Numbered from the stretch's first letter, positions 1 to 7,848 are shown. The stretch: 64,000 bases of DNA from Bacillus sp. PAMC26568 (GCF_014235785.1 NZ_CP060137.1:1984001-2048000); one strand, 5' to 3'. Program-made: numbers and translations. Notes: generated by a model from the letters alone, not told the origin.

Positions 1-459
1 GAAAGCACTGCTTCCTTTTGCAACAGCTATTTTCTTTCCTTTTAGATCTTTAGGAGATGTGATGGAACTATCCTTAGGAACAAGAATAGCATCTCCTTTT
101 TCGCCAGTGCTTGCCGTTGCAATTTCAGTAAAAGAAATACCTGCACCTTGACCGGAAAGGACAGGGATATTTCCGACACGTCCAAAATCAAGCCGGTTCG
201 ATGCAATGGCCTCAAAATAGGAAGGGCCGCTTTGAAATTCAACCCAGTTGACTTTAGCACCTGCTTTTTCAAATTCTTCTTCAAACCACCCTTTTTGCTT
301 AGCGATTAAAATTGGCCAAATGCTTTGCTGAATCCCAATGTTGACGGTTACCTCATCTTTCTTGTCAGCTGAATTCGCTGATTCGGATTGGCAGCCTGCA
401 AGAATTGCAAAGATAAATATGAAGATAAATAGATTAAAAGTGTACTTATTAGAACTCAT
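1..459 (-). CDS. Sulfonate-type ABC transporter substrate-binding lipoprotein (3' end outside window)
   Basis: The reading frame is open from the ATG at 459 through base 1, so about 153 N-terminal residues are visible and the C-terminus is cut by the window edge. The N-terminus is a hydrophobic signal ending in a lipobox (ILAGC), predicting a lipid-anchored extracellular protein. The mature part (VTVNIGIQQSIWPILIAK, FQSGPSYFEAIASNRLDFG, PKDLKGKKIAVAKGSS) matches the aliphatic sulfonate/taurine binding family (SsuA/TauA type). An ATG at 465 sits directly against the GGGGG Shine-Dalgarno, so the ATG at 459 is preferred. Its promoter region carries a CymR-like dyad, which fits sulfur-starvation control. 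The substrate is inferred from the family. Confidence 0.85.
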   Translation of the reverse strand, partial: MSSNKYTFNLFIFIFIFAILAGCQSESANSADKKDEVTVNIGIQQSIWPILIAKQKGWFEEEFEKAGAKVNWVEFQSGPSYFEAIASNRLDFGRVGNIPVLSGQGAGISFTEIATASTGEKGDAILVPKDSSITSPKDLKGKKIAVAKGSSAF

Positions 460-534
460 TTTCATTCCCCCATTTATGATGTGATAATCTGACAGCTAAT
501 TTGGTAGATCACTTCCTTTGCCGCAGAAACAGGA

Positions 535-580
535 AAGGCCCTATCCATTAGCAAATGAAATTACTAAAAGACAGGGCCTT
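535..580 (-). promoter_or_regulatory. Leader hairpin upstream of the binding-protein gene
   Basis: Read on the minus strand, 580-570 (AAGGCCCTGTC) pairs with 545-535 (GATAGGGCCTT), with one G-U pair and a further partial inner stem. It lies between the likely promoter and the coding start. No strong U tract follows, so it is a leader structure of unknown role rather than a clear terminator. No known riboswitch core was recognised in it. Confidence 0.5.
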
Positions 581-620
581 CGGTTGACTGATCGGCTCAA
601 TTATTTTATTTATTATAATC

Positions 621-702
621 ATCATAATATTTAGTATTCCGATTAGTCAAGTTGGAATTATTTTAAATCCACCTTGACTAATCGGAATAATCAGAATAAA
701 AT
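621..702. promoter_or_regulatory. Divergent promoter region with two inverted CymR-like operators
   Basis: Two 26-bp elements lie head to head: 635-660 begins TATTCCGATTAGTCAAG, and 664-689 is nearly its reverse complement. Each is itself an ATTCC...GGAAT/GGAT dyad, resembling the operators of the Rrf2-type cysteine regulator CymR. Each carries a -35-like TTGACT. Rightward, TTGACT at 674-679 is 17 bp from TAAAAT at 697-702; leftward, TTGACT at 650-645 is 18 bp from TATGAT at 626-621. The two promoters therefore face apart and one protein could control both. The CymR assignment is inferred from motif shape and sulfur-related neighbours. Confidence 0.6.
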
Positions 703-811
703 AATTATATTATATATACACGTCGACTAGATCACTAGAGGCTTTAATTTTGTTCAATCAATGAGCAGAGTTAGAGCCTCTTCGCATATCACAAAGGGAG
801 GAAAATATCTT

Positions 812-1099
812 ATGAGATCTTTGTTAATTGCCGGAGGAGATAATATTGAGAAAATCAGTATGCGGCTGGAGCAGCATGGAGTTAAAGTCGTAACTCACAT
901 TGACGGAAGAAAACCGAAACTTGTATTAAAGGAAATACCAAGTAAAGTGGACATCGTTTTAATCATCACTGATTATATTAATCATAATCTTTCCAGGGTG
1001 GTAAAAAAGAAAGCTCAGGAAAAATCAATTCCTATTTGTTTCTCCAATCGTTCGTGGAATTCGATTTCAACCGAGATTAAGAGGATGATTGATTCATAA
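812..1099 (+). CDS. DUF2325 domain protein
   Basis: A 95-residue protein from the ATG at 812, with Shine-Dalgarno AGGGAGG about ten bases upstream; an in-frame ATG at 761 lacks one. It starts MRSLLIAGGDNIEKI and continues with the alternating beta/alpha pattern and a VDIVLIITDYINH segment typical of the small DUF2325 family, whose biochemical role is not known. It is the first gene rightward from the CymR-like operator pair and is followed by a terminator, so it may respond to sulfur supply. The family call is by remembered pattern only. Confidence 0.75.
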   Translation: MRSLLIAGGDNIEKISMRLEQHGVKVVTHIDGRKPKLVLKEIPSKVDIVLIITDYINHNLSRVVKKKAQEKSIPICFSNRSWNSISTEIKRMIDS

Positions 1100-1150
1100 C
1101 AAATTCAATTTTGATAAGATGGATTCATGATTTTGCTGATCGGTCATCCG

Positions 1151-1185
1151 AAAGCTCATACCCTCAAAAGGTATGAGCTTTTTTA
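1151..1185 (+). terminator. Rho-independent terminator after the DUF2325 gene
   Basis: The stem AAAGCTCATACC / GGTATGAGCTTT has a short loop and runs into a T-rich tract at 1179-1185. It lies about 50 bp after the DUF2325 stop codon and just before the ribosome binding site of the next small gene. Confidence 0.85.
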
Positions 1186-1206
1186 TTCAAAAGGAGGTGT
1201 TAGCAG

Positions 1207-1353
1207 TTGGATAAGGACCAGAATGAAACGATTTATCAGGTACTTGAATTAATAAATAAAATAAAAGATGGATCATTAATCATCACGTTTTATAATGGGG
1301 AAATTACCCAATTAGATAGTACCGAGTATTTTTATTTAATGGATGACATTTAA
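1207..1353 (+). CDS. yezD: YezD family small protein (DUF2292)
   Basis: A 48-residue ORF starts at TTG 1207 with an excellent Shine-Dalgarno (AAGGAGGTG) seven bases upstream. Its core GSLIITFYNGEITQLDSTEY matches the YezD/DUF2292 pattern (GS-I-I-hydrophobic-x-GxIxQIDxTE). YezD proteins are small, of unknown biochemical function, and often sit beside sulfur-assimilation and sulfonate-transport genes, which agrees with the divergent binding-protein gene and the SAM riboswitch downstream. It lies just after a terminator, so it is expressed by read-through or an unseen promoter. Confidence 0.8.
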   Translation: MDKDQNETIYQVLELINKIKDGSLIITFYNGEITQLDSTEYFYLMDDI

Positions 1354-1431
1354 TACGAGTATATTTATAGGAATATTTTTCTGGATTACCAGTAAGATAG
1401 AATGGAGATCTATTTACAATTAAATTGAATT

Positions 1432-1596
1432 TCTTCTTATCAAGAGAGGCGGAGGGAATGGCCCGATGAAACCTCAGCAGCAGATTCTATCACTAGAAGA
1501 CTGTGCTAAATCCATCAAGCATGATGCTTGGAAGATGAGAAGAGGTATGCTGGAAAGCTATGAAACCTCTTCTTAAAGACGGAAGGGGTTTTTTAC
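1432..1596 (+). ncRNA. SAM-I riboswitch (S-box leader)
   Basis: The conserved S-box core is directly readable: CTTATCAAGAGAGGCGGAGG at 1436, then GGCCCGATGAAACCTCAGCA, closing with GATGAGAAGAG near 1534 that forms P1. The switch is clear: GAGAAGAGGT (1537-1546) can pair with ACCTCTTCT (1565-1573) as antiterminator. The latter can instead pair with GGAAGGGGTT (1581-1590) to give a terminator ending in a T run. S-adenosylmethionine should therefore terminate transcription. The first ORF downstream is a broken FbpA-like ORF, then a PLP decarboxylase; neither is a standard methionine gene. Confidence 0.95.
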
Positions 1597-1641
1597 TGAT
1601 AAAAACCCTTCATTTGAAAACATGATCAAGGGGTGCGCGAA

Positions 1642-1799
1642 ATGGGAACTATTATTCGGCAGGCTATTGAAAAAAGAAAGAGTCATTTAATCAGTAAGCT
1701 GTTAAGCAATGGCATTTACAAAAAAATGATCTGCATTTATTTGAACTGACATTAACTGAGCTTGAAGAGGAATTCAAGAGGACTTTAAAAATGCAATGA
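1642..1799 (+). pseudogene. FbpA-like small basic protein, frameshifted at an A7 run
   Basis: The ATG at 1642 opens MGTIIRQAIEKRKSHLIS and reads through NGIYKK, then stops early. Shifting frame at the seven-A run 1720-1726 restores NDLHLFELTLTELEEEFKR and ends at 1799. Together these give the roughly 50-residue pattern of the Fur-regulated basic protein FbpA family (basic helix, GIYK, LHELTLTELE). One extra A would repair it. It may be a true mutation, an assembly error at a homopolymer, or a slippage site. It is the first ORF after the S-box terminator. Confidence 0.7.
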
Positions 1800-1988
1800 A
1801 ATTAAACAGTCATAAGTTTTTTTCTATCTATATGTCTAGATTGAACTTCATTTCGAATGAAGATAGGTTTGGATTTGGAGAGGGTGTTATATAGGAACCA
1901 TGTTCCATTTTTAAAAAATAAATAGTAAAATAATAGAAAAAAGTAGAGAAGGATCGATGAATTATCATCTGATGTGAGGATAGAAGCC

Positions 1989-3389
1989 ATGGTGAGAAAA
2001 ATGAAAGATGATTTTGAAGATATTAAAAACATATTACAGCAGGTTACTGAAGAATCTACGAGTTTTCTTAAGGGGCTTGAATTTCGATCAGCAGCTGTCC
2101 AGCCGCCACTTTTTCAAAGGGATCGACTTCCTTCTGAAGGCCTTGGGGCTATATCTGCATTAGAAACCTTCAAGGAAATCTATGCTCCTTATCTTAGTGG
2201 AAGTGCTGGTTCCCGTTATTTGGGTTTTGTAACAGGCGGCTCAACACCAGCGGCCATAGCAGGAGATTGGCTTGTTAGTGTATATGATCAAAATGTTGTC
2301 GTTAAAGAAGACTCAGTTGCTGTCAACCTAGAGATGAAGACTATTGACATGTTGAAGGAATTATTTCATCTTCCTGATGAATATAGCGGAGCTTTTGTCA
2401 GCGGAGCCACAATGGCGAATTTTGTTGGTCTTGCTTTAGCAAGGCAATGGGTGGCGCATCAGCATGGGATTAATATCTCACAACAAGGTCTTTACAGTCT
2501 TCCGAGAATGAATGTGGTTGGCGGTTCTCTGCACTCCAGCATCTATAAAGCTCTATCAATGCTTGGTATGGGAAGAGAGTCTGTTCAAACGATTCCACTT
2601 TTGTCAGACAGAGAAGCTATTGATATATCAAAACTTCGGGAGTTTCTAAGAAAAAATCAAGGTGAGCCTTGTATCGTCGTAGCTAATGCAGGTACAGTCA
2701 ATACAGTAGATTTTGATGATCTAAGAGAAGTAATTAAGCTAAAGGATAAATACTCTTTTTGGCTTCATGTCGATGCAGCCTTTGGCGGATTTGCCGTTTG
2801 CTCCCCAAAATACAAAGAATTGGTACAGGGTATGGATCAAGCTGACTCAATCACGATCGATGCACATAAATGGCTAAATGTTCCGTATGATTCTGCCATG
2901 CAGTTTACCCGTCATAAGCAATTACAAGTTGAGGTGTTTCAAAATAATGCCGCTTATCTGGGAAGTTCAATTCAAAATCCGGAATTTATTCATTTAACAC
3001 CTGAAAATTCAAGACGTTTTCGTGCTTTGCCTGCATGGTTTACATTAAAAGCATATGGGAAGGAAGGATATAAGGAAGTCGTTGAACGAAACGCAGAAAT
3101 GGCTCAATTACTTTCTAATCGATTGGAACAAAGTCCATTTTTACGATTGGTTGCTCCAACGAGACTTAATGTCGTTTGCTTTACTCTAGCATATGAAGGG
3201 GTAACGATGGAAGATATTAAGAAATATCTCCAATCATTAAAACAGGATGGGCGTGTATTTATGACACCAACCATCTATCAAGGAACCCCTGCTGTCCGTG
3301 CAGCATTCAGTAATTGGCGTACGGACGAGAACGACGTAGAAATCATTTGGGATGCTTTAGGTTATGCAATAAAAGAAATGAATAGGTAG
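1989..3389 (+). CDS. Group II pyridoxal-phosphate-dependent amino acid decarboxylase
   Basis: A 466-residue PLP fold-type I enzyme of the aromatic-amino-acid/glutamate/tyrosine decarboxylase group. Visible motifs include the cofactor-binding HVDAAFGG near residue 260 and the Schiff-base lysine in DAHKWLNVPYDS near residue 293. Length is typical. The start is ATG 1989, nine bases after GAGG; an upstream in-frame GTG at 1974 has no ribosome site. It decarboxylates an L-amino acid to an amine, but the substrate cannot be read from sequence. Lying about 390 bp behind an S-box with no terminator seen between, a methionine- or sulfur-linked amino acid is possible; that is inference. Confidence 0.85.
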   Translation: MVRKMKDDFEDIKNILQQVTEESTSFLKGLEFRSAAVQPPLFQRDRLPSEGLGAISALETFKEIYAPYLSGSAGSRYLGFVTGGSTPAAIAGDWLVSVYDQNVVVKEDSVAVNLEMKTIDMLKELFHLPDEYSGAFVSGATMANFVGLALARQWVAHQHGINISQQGLYSLPRMNVVGGSLHSSIYKALSMLGMGRESVQTIPLLSDREAIDISKLREFLRKNQGEPCIVVANAGTVNTVDFDDLREVIKLKDKYSFWLHVDAAFGGFAVCSPKYKELVQGMDQADSITIDAHKWLNVPYDSAMQFTRHKQLQVEVFQNNAAYLGSSIQNPEFIHLTPENSRRFRALPAWFTLKAYGKEGYKEVVERNAEMAQLLSNRLEQSPFLRLVAPTRLNVVCFTLAYEGVTMEDIKKYLQSLKQDGRVFMTPTIYQGTPAVRAAFSNWRTDENDVEIIWDALGYAIKEMNR

Positions 3390-3468
3390 GAATTTTTTAG
3401 TTTGAAATTGGATCGAGGGCTTCTGTAGGCTGCCTGATTTCTTTTTTATGTTACGAGGGGGATATACC

Positions 3469-3679
3469 ATGATCGAAGAATTTAGATTAACGGATGGCCC
3501 TAAGGCATCATTTATCTGACACTATTTATACATAGAAAAATGGCTAACAGCTCCCTATGTTGCACTTTTAGAATATATTGTTTTTAAAAAGTTAATAAGA
3601 GACTTCCTTATTTGGAATTCAACATCTTCTTGTTATACACCCCTTGTACAACAAAATAATAGTTTGAAAGGGAGTTAAC
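3469..3679 (+). pseudogene. Short ORF with an in-frame stop, unrecognised
   Basis: The ATG at 3469 has a good Shine-Dalgarno (GAGGGGG) and reads 16 codons to a TGA at 3517. The same frame continues open for more than 50 codons (YIEKWLTAPYVALLEYIVFKK) to a TAA at 3677. This looks like a small gene broken by one nonsense change, or just a relic. I do not recognise the product. It ends four bases before the ATG of the DUF1963 gene. Confidence 0.4.
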
Positions 3680-3683
3680 CAAT

Positions 3684-4496
3684 ATGCAGCATTTATCTTT
3701 ACCTAAAGAATTAGAGAGATTCAGGAAAGACATTGAAGCAACTCTGCAGCCTACGATTAAAATCTCGGCAACAACGAATACGCCGACTTTGTTTCAAAGT
3801 AAATTTGCAGGCAACCCCTATTTGCCTAAAGCTTCTGAGCACCCAAGAGATGAAGTAGGAAAATATATGAAACTATTAGCACAGATCAATTGTGAAGAAC
3901 TTCCTAATAAATTAATAGATATGCCATTAAAAGGGATACTGCAATTTTTTCTTGCAGGAGACCATGATGTCATGGGTCTTGATTTTAACGAACAAACGAA
4001 TCAACAAAATTTCAGGGTTGTATATTACGATGAAATCGTAAAGGAAGACGAAATTATAACTGATTTCTCATATATGAACAGTTTTGGCGAAGAATACTTT
4101 CCAATAGAAAAAGAGCTTAAGATTTCTTTTACTTTAGAAAATGAGTCGGTATCAGTCACTGATTGTGCATTTGAAGATTCCTATGAGCAATTGGACTTTG
4201 AAGAGCATGCAGGAGTAGATGATGATGGACACGAGATCACTCTTTTTGATTTGTATGCAGAAAATCTATCAAATGAAGGCCATAAAATTGGGGGATATGC
4301 TTTCTTCACACAGGTTGATCCAAGGGGATATGCTGAAAACTATAAAGATTACAATGTGTTATTACTGCAAATTGACTCTGATGATGAGAATGGGATTATG
4401 TGGGGAGATTGTGTGGTAGGGAACTTCTTTATAAGGAGAGAGGATTTAAAGAAACTCGATTTCACGAACGTCTTATACAATTGGGACTGTCATTGA
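3684..4496 (+). CDS. YwqG-like DUF1963 protein
   Basis: A 270-residue soluble protein with the features of the DUF1963/YwqG family: an N-terminal KISATTNTPTLFQSKFAGNPYLPK segment type, then ILQFFLAGD, and a C-terminal GGYAFFTQVDPR followed by LLLQIDSDDENGIMWGDCVVGNFFI. The family has no settled biochemical role and in Bacillus is often found near toxin or accessory loci. The ATG at 3684 follows AAAGGGAG with normal spacing. A terminator lies about 40 bp downstream, so the gene ends its transcript. Confidence 0.85.
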   Translation: MQHLSLPKELERFRKDIEATLQPTIKISATTNTPTLFQSKFAGNPYLPKASEHPRDEVGKYMKLLAQINCEELPNKLIDMPLKGILQFFLAGDHDVMGLDFNEQTNQQNFRVVYYDEIVKEDEIITDFSYMNSFGEEYFPIEKELKISFTLENESVSVTDCAFEDSYEQLDFEEHAGVDDDGHEITLFDLYAENLSNEGHKIGGYAFFTQVDPRGYAENYKDYNVLLLQIDSDDENGIMWGDCVVGNFFIRREDLKKLDFTNVLYNWDCH

Positions 4497-4535
4497 AAAA
4501 AATCCTTAGCACTATAAGTATATTTGGTACGAGAC

Positions 4536-4571
4536 AGGCGTCGTTCCTTTAAAAAGGAATGCTGCCTTTTT
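4536..4571 (+). terminator. Terminator after the DUF1963 gene
   Basis: AGGC and GTTCCTTT on the left pair with AAAGGAAT and GCCT on the right across a very small loop, followed by TTTT. It closes the 3684-4496 transcript. Confidence 0.7.
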
Positions 4572-4669
4572 AATTGGAGAATTTGGAAGGTAATTCCCTT
4601 CTTAATAATCACTTGAACTTTTTTGTTTTTGATTGTTAAGTCAAAAAATTGCATGAACATTTTTCCGTC

Positions 4670-4732
4670 AATACGGAAATTTCCGGAAAATCGGAATAAT
4701 TTGCAGATCCCTTCCTGAAATCCGGAATAACA
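4670..4732. promoter_or_regulatory. Candidate upstream activator sites for the sigma-54 operon
   Basis: Within 60 bp the element CGGAA recurs with similar flanks: ACGGAAAT, a palindromic TTTCCGGAAA, ATCGGAATAA and ATCCGGAATAA. The cluster lies about 100-160 bp upstream of the -24/-12 promoter, the usual distance for binding of a sigma-54 activator. The likely ligand is the PAS/AAA+ regulator encoded at the end of the operon. This is inference from position and repetition. Confidence 0.45.
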
Positions 4733-4832
4733 CAACTGCCATATTATTGAATATTCTGTCTAACAAAAATGTAATCCTTTGTCCTGTTTGGATTTCTGAC
4801 TATTTTGCGAATTATTTAGTTTTTTTTAAGTA

Positions 4833-4850
4833 TTGGCACGTTTCTTGCAA
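4833..4850 (+). promoter_or_regulatory. Sigma-54 (-24/-12) promoter
   Basis: TTGGCACGTTTCTTGCAA matches the consensus, with GG at 4835-4836 and GC at 4847-4848 and exactly ten bases between them. It precedes the permease/CoA-transferase operon by about 130 bp, and that operon ends with a sigma-54-dependent activator gene. Confidence 0.9.
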
Positions 4851-4908
4851 GTATAATGATGAGCTGGTTCATTAGAAGGAAAACGTGAACAGGTCGGATT
4901 GCACATTT

Positions 4909-4922
4909 TGTAAGCGTTTACT
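4909..4922 (+). promoter_or_regulatory. Catabolite-responsive element (cre)
   Basis: TGTAAGCGTTTACT agrees with the CcpA consensus TGWAANCGNTNWCA at all but the last base. It lies about 60 bp downstream of the sigma-54 promoter and before the first gene, where bound CcpA could block elongation. This predicts glucose repression of ketone-body use. Confidence 0.75.
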
Positions 4923-4977
4923 TGCGTAAGACGGCTCAGGTTGCAAGTTTGATAGAGGTTAAAAAAGGGGGATGTTT

Positions 4978-6420
4978 GTGGAAATCATTATTATTTTATT
5001 GTCACTGAGTTTGTTGATGTTTGTTGCTTATCGGGGATTTTCTGTTATTTTGTTCGCTCCGATCTGTGCATTGTTCGCAGTATTGCTGACAGATCCGAGC
5101 TATGTACTGCCGTTTTTCTCCAACGTTTTTATGGAGAAAATGGTAGGGTTTATTAAACTTTATTTTCCAGTATTCTTGCTTGGTGCTATTTTCGGGAAGG
5201 TTGTTGAAATGTCTGGCCTTGCTGAATCAATTGCCAAAACGATTGTAAAGCTTGTTGGAGCAAAAAGAGCGATTCTTGCCATCGTACTGATGGGTGCTAT
5301 CTTAACTTACAGCGGTGTTAGTTTGTTCGTTGTTGTGTTTGCTGTCTATCCATTTGCAAAAAATCTGTTCATCGAGGCAGATATTCCAAAACGTCTGATT
5401 CCTGGAACGATTGCGCTTGGTGCGTTTACGTTTACGATGGATGCACTTCCGGGAACACCGCAAATACAAAACGTTATTCCAACAACCTTCTTCAAAACAG
5501 ACATTTATGCCGCTCCTGTTCTAGGGATCATAGGTGCGATTTTTGTTTTGTCACTTGGAATGTGGTATTTGGAATCACGACGGAAAAAAGCAGAGAAAGC
5601 TGGCGAAGGATATGCAGGCTTTCATTCAGAGACAGCAGCTGGACTAGATCCCGAGCTTGCTCGTGAAAAGGAAGAGGCAACGGTCTCAGCTGGAACTGAA
5701 CCTAGTGTTGCCCGTCAGATTCTAGCTTTCGTACCTCTTGTTTTAGTTGGCGTCATGAACAAATTCTTCACTGTTTCTTTTCCGAAATGGTATCCGAACG
5801 GATTTGATTTCTCAGCGATCGGACTTGAAGCATTTGGGAAAATCGAGCTTCCATCTGTCGTTGCGATATGGTCTGTTGAACTTGCACTTTTAATTGGAAT
5901 CATCGCGACATTTGCTTTTGACTGGAAAGCTGTAACCGCTAACATAAAAGAAGGCTTGAACGCAGGAATCGGCGGTGCACTTCTTGCAGCAATGAATACT
6001 GGAGCTGAGTATGGATTTGGTGGAGTCATTGCAGCGCTTCCTGGATTTAAAACAGTCAGCAACGGAATTTCTTCTACATTTACAGATCCACTCGTAAATG
6101 GGGCTGTAACAACAACGACTCTTGCAGGGATCACTGGTTCCGCATCTGGAGGGATGGGAATTGCGCTGAGCGCGATGTCCGAAAAGTACTTGGAAGCCAT
6201 TGAAAAGTTCAATATTCCTCCGGAAGTTATGCATAGGGTTATTTCGATGGCATCAGGCGGTATGGACACTCTTCCGCACAATGGAGCCGTTATTACGCTT
6301 CTTGCGGTTACAGGTCTCACTCATCGTCAATCGTACCGTGATATTTTTGCCATCACGATTATTAAGACAGTTGCTGTATTTGTCATTATCGCTATTTACA
6401 GCCTATTCGGCCTAGTTTAA
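4978..6420 (+). CDS. GntP-family permease, probable 3-hydroxybutyrate/acetoacetate transporter (YxjC-like)
   Basis: A polytopic membrane protein of about 480 residues and the GntP/gluconate permease superfamily, with more than ten hydrophobic segments and a hydrophilic central loop rich in charged residues (about 200-240). The family signature regions IFGKVVEMSG, ALGAFTFTMDALPGTPQIQN and SGGMDTLPHNGAVITLL are present. It begins an operon with scoA, scoB and a 3-hydroxybutyrate dehydrogenase, as in the Bacillus yxjC-scoAB-yxjF arrangement, so uptake of 3-hydroxybutyrate or acetoacetate is likely. ATG 4972 abuts the GGGGG Shine-Dalgarno; GTG 4978, six bases away, is the better start. Confidence 0.88.
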   Translation: MEIIIILLSLSLLMFVAYRGFSVILFAPICALFAVLLTDPSYVLPFFSNVFMEKMVGFIKLYFPVFLLGAIFGKVVEMSGLAESIAKTIVKLVGAKRAILAIVLMGAILTYSGVSLFVVVFAVYPFAKNLFIEADIPKRLIPGTIALGAFTFTMDALPGTPQIQNVIPTTFFKTDIYAAPVLGIIGAIFVLSLGMWYLESRRKKAEKAGEGYAGFHSETAAGLDPELAREKEEATVSAGTEPSVARQILAFVPLVLVGVMNKFFTVSFPKWYPNGFDFSAIGLEAFGKIELPSVVAIWSVELALLIGIIATFAFDWKAVTANIKEGLNAGIGGALLAAMNTGAEYGFGGVIAALPGFKTVSNGISSTFTDPLVNGAVTTTTLAGITGSASGGMGIALSAMSEKYLEAIEKFNIPPEVMHRVISMASGGMDTLPHNGAVITLLAVTGLTHRQSYRDIFAITIIKTVAVFVIIAIYSLFGLV

Positions 6421-6450
6421 ACATTCATCACAGAAAGAGGGGAAGCACAC

Positions 6451-7152
6451 ATGGCAAAAGGAAAAATCTTAGATTCATTTACACAAGCCATTGATAGGGT
6501 AGAAGATGGTGCAACATTGGTAGTCGGAGGCTTTGGCCTCTGCGGTATTCCGGAAAAAGCCATTCTTGCTTTAAGAGATAAAGGGGTAAAAGATCTGACA
6601 GTTGTAAGCAATAACTGCGGTGTTGACGATTGGGGCTTGGGATTGCTGCTCGCTAACAAGCAAATCAAAAAAATGATGTCTTCCTATGTAGGAGAAAACA
6701 AAATTTTCGAACGTCAGTATTTAAGCGGTGAACTTGAAGTGGAACTGATTCCTCAAGGAACACTGGCGGAAAGAATGCGTGCCGGAGGTGCTGGGATTCC
6801 TGGCTTTTATACAGCAACCGGAGTAGGAACGAAGGTGGCAGAAGGCAAGGAGCATAAAGAGTTCGACGGTCGTACGTATATTCTTGAAAGAGGAATTGTT
6901 GGAGATTTTGCGTTTGTGAAGGCATGGAAAGCGGACCCGCTAGGGAACTTGGTTTTCCGGAAAACGTCCCGAAATTTCAACCCGGTGGCTGCGATGGCTG
7001 GGAAAATAACTATCGCAGAAGTCGAAGAAATTGTAGAAGTCGGAGAACTGAAACCAGATGAAATTCATACACCGGGCATTTATGTACAGCACGTACTGCT
7101 TGGTGCGAACTATGAAAAACGAATCGAACGTCTTACGGTTCGTCAGGCATAA
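6451..7152 (+). CDS. scoA: 3-oxoacid (succinyl-CoA:acetoacetate) CoA-transferase subunit A
   Basis: A 233-residue class I CoA-transferase alpha subunit. It opens with the glycine-rich [12 protein letters not shown] motif, continues with [13 protein letters not shown] and [35 protein letters not shown] blocks, and ends with the family C-terminus. Together with ScoB it transfers CoA from succinyl-CoA to acetoacetate, yielding acetoacetyl-CoA in the cytosol. It starts 30 bp after the permease with AGAGGGG as ribosome site and precedes scoB by 15 bp. Confidence 0.93.
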   Translation: MAKGKILDSFTQAIDRVEDGATLVVGGFGLCGIPEKAILALRDKGVKDLTVVSNNCGVDDWGLGLLLANKQIKKMMSSYVGENKIFERQYLSGELEVELIPQGTLAERMRAGGAGIPGFYTATGVGTKVAEGKEHKEFDGRTYILERGIVGDFAFVKAWKADPLGNLVFRKTSRNFNPVAAMAGKITIAEVEEIVEVGELKPDEIHTPGIYVQHVLLGANYEKRIERLTVRQA

Positions 7153-7167
7153 GAAGGAGGCATAAAC

Positions 7168-7821
7168 ATGAGTGACAGCAGAAAAATAATGGTGAAGCGG
7201 GCAGTGAAAGAAATTAAAGATGGCATGAACGTAAATCTTGGAATCGGAATGCCGACCCTTGTAGCAAATGAAATTCCGGATGATTACAATGTGCTTTTGC
7301 AATCGGAAAATGGATTGCTTGGTATCGGTCCATATCCGATTGCAGGAACCGAAGATCCAGACCTGATCAATGCTGGAAAAGAAACGGTAACTAGTGTTCC
7401 AGGTGCCTCCTATTTTGACAGTGCAGAATCCTTTGCTATGATCCGCGGCGGCCACATTGATCTCGCCATTCTTGGAGGTATGGAAGTTTCCGAACAAGGA
7501 GACCTTGCGAACTGGATGATTCCAGGAAAAATGGTAAAAGGAATGGGCGGTGCCATGGATCTGGTTAATGGCGCTAAACGGATTATCGTTATTATGGAGC
7601 ATGTCAATAAATATGGGGAATCCAAGGTTAAAAAAGAATGCTCTCTTCCTTTGACAGGCAAACAGGTTGTTAACCGCCTAATTACAGAGCTTGCTGTATT
7701 TGATTTTGCAGATGGCTCAATGGAACTCGTTGAACTTCAGAACGGAGTGACCATTGAGGAAGTAAAAGAGAAAACGGAAGCATCATTTACAATAAGCCAA
7801 TCACTAATGACCACTCATTAA
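7168..7821 (+). CDS. scoB: 3-oxoacid CoA-transferase subunit B
   Basis: A 217-residue class I CoA-transferase beta subunit. The conserved SENGLLGIGP block carries the catalytic glutamate (about residue 47), which forms the enzyme-CoA thioester. MNVNLGIGMPTLVAN, GGHIDLAILGGMEVS and LANWMIPGKMVKGMGGAMDL are family blocks. It is the partner of the preceding scoA. The ribosome site GAAGGAGG lies seven bases before ATG 7168. A paralogous A/B pair sits at 24.6-25.9 kb in the kam locus. Confidence 0.93.
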   Translation: MSDSRKIMVKRAVKEIKDGMNVNLGIGMPTLVANEIPDDYNVLLQSENGLLGIGPYPIAGTEDPDLINAGKETVTSVPGASYFDSAESFAMIRGGHIDLAILGGMEVSEQGDLANWMIPGKMVKGMGGAMDLVNGAKRIIVIMEHVNKYGESKVKKECSLPLTGKQVVNRLITELAVFDFADGSMELVELQNGVTIEEVKEKTEASFTISQSLMTTH

Positions 7822-7848
7822 GGGGAAGGATCAGAAAGGACAAACGCG

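Noticed and set aside
535..580. Hairpin in the binding-protein leader as a riboswitch
   Set aside because: Only one stem is visible and no conserved core of SAM, T-box or other known classes was found.
3469..3679. In-frame TGA in a short ORF as a possible selenocysteine codon
   Set aside because: No SECIS-like hairpin follows, no selenoprotein genes are seen and the ORF is not conserved in my knowledge; a nonsense mutation is simpler.
5715..6320. 201-codon minus-strand open frame opposite the GntP-type permease
   Set aside because: It is a shadow of a strongly coding plus-strand gene, has no ribosome site and reads as low-complexity Pro/Ala/Ser sequence.
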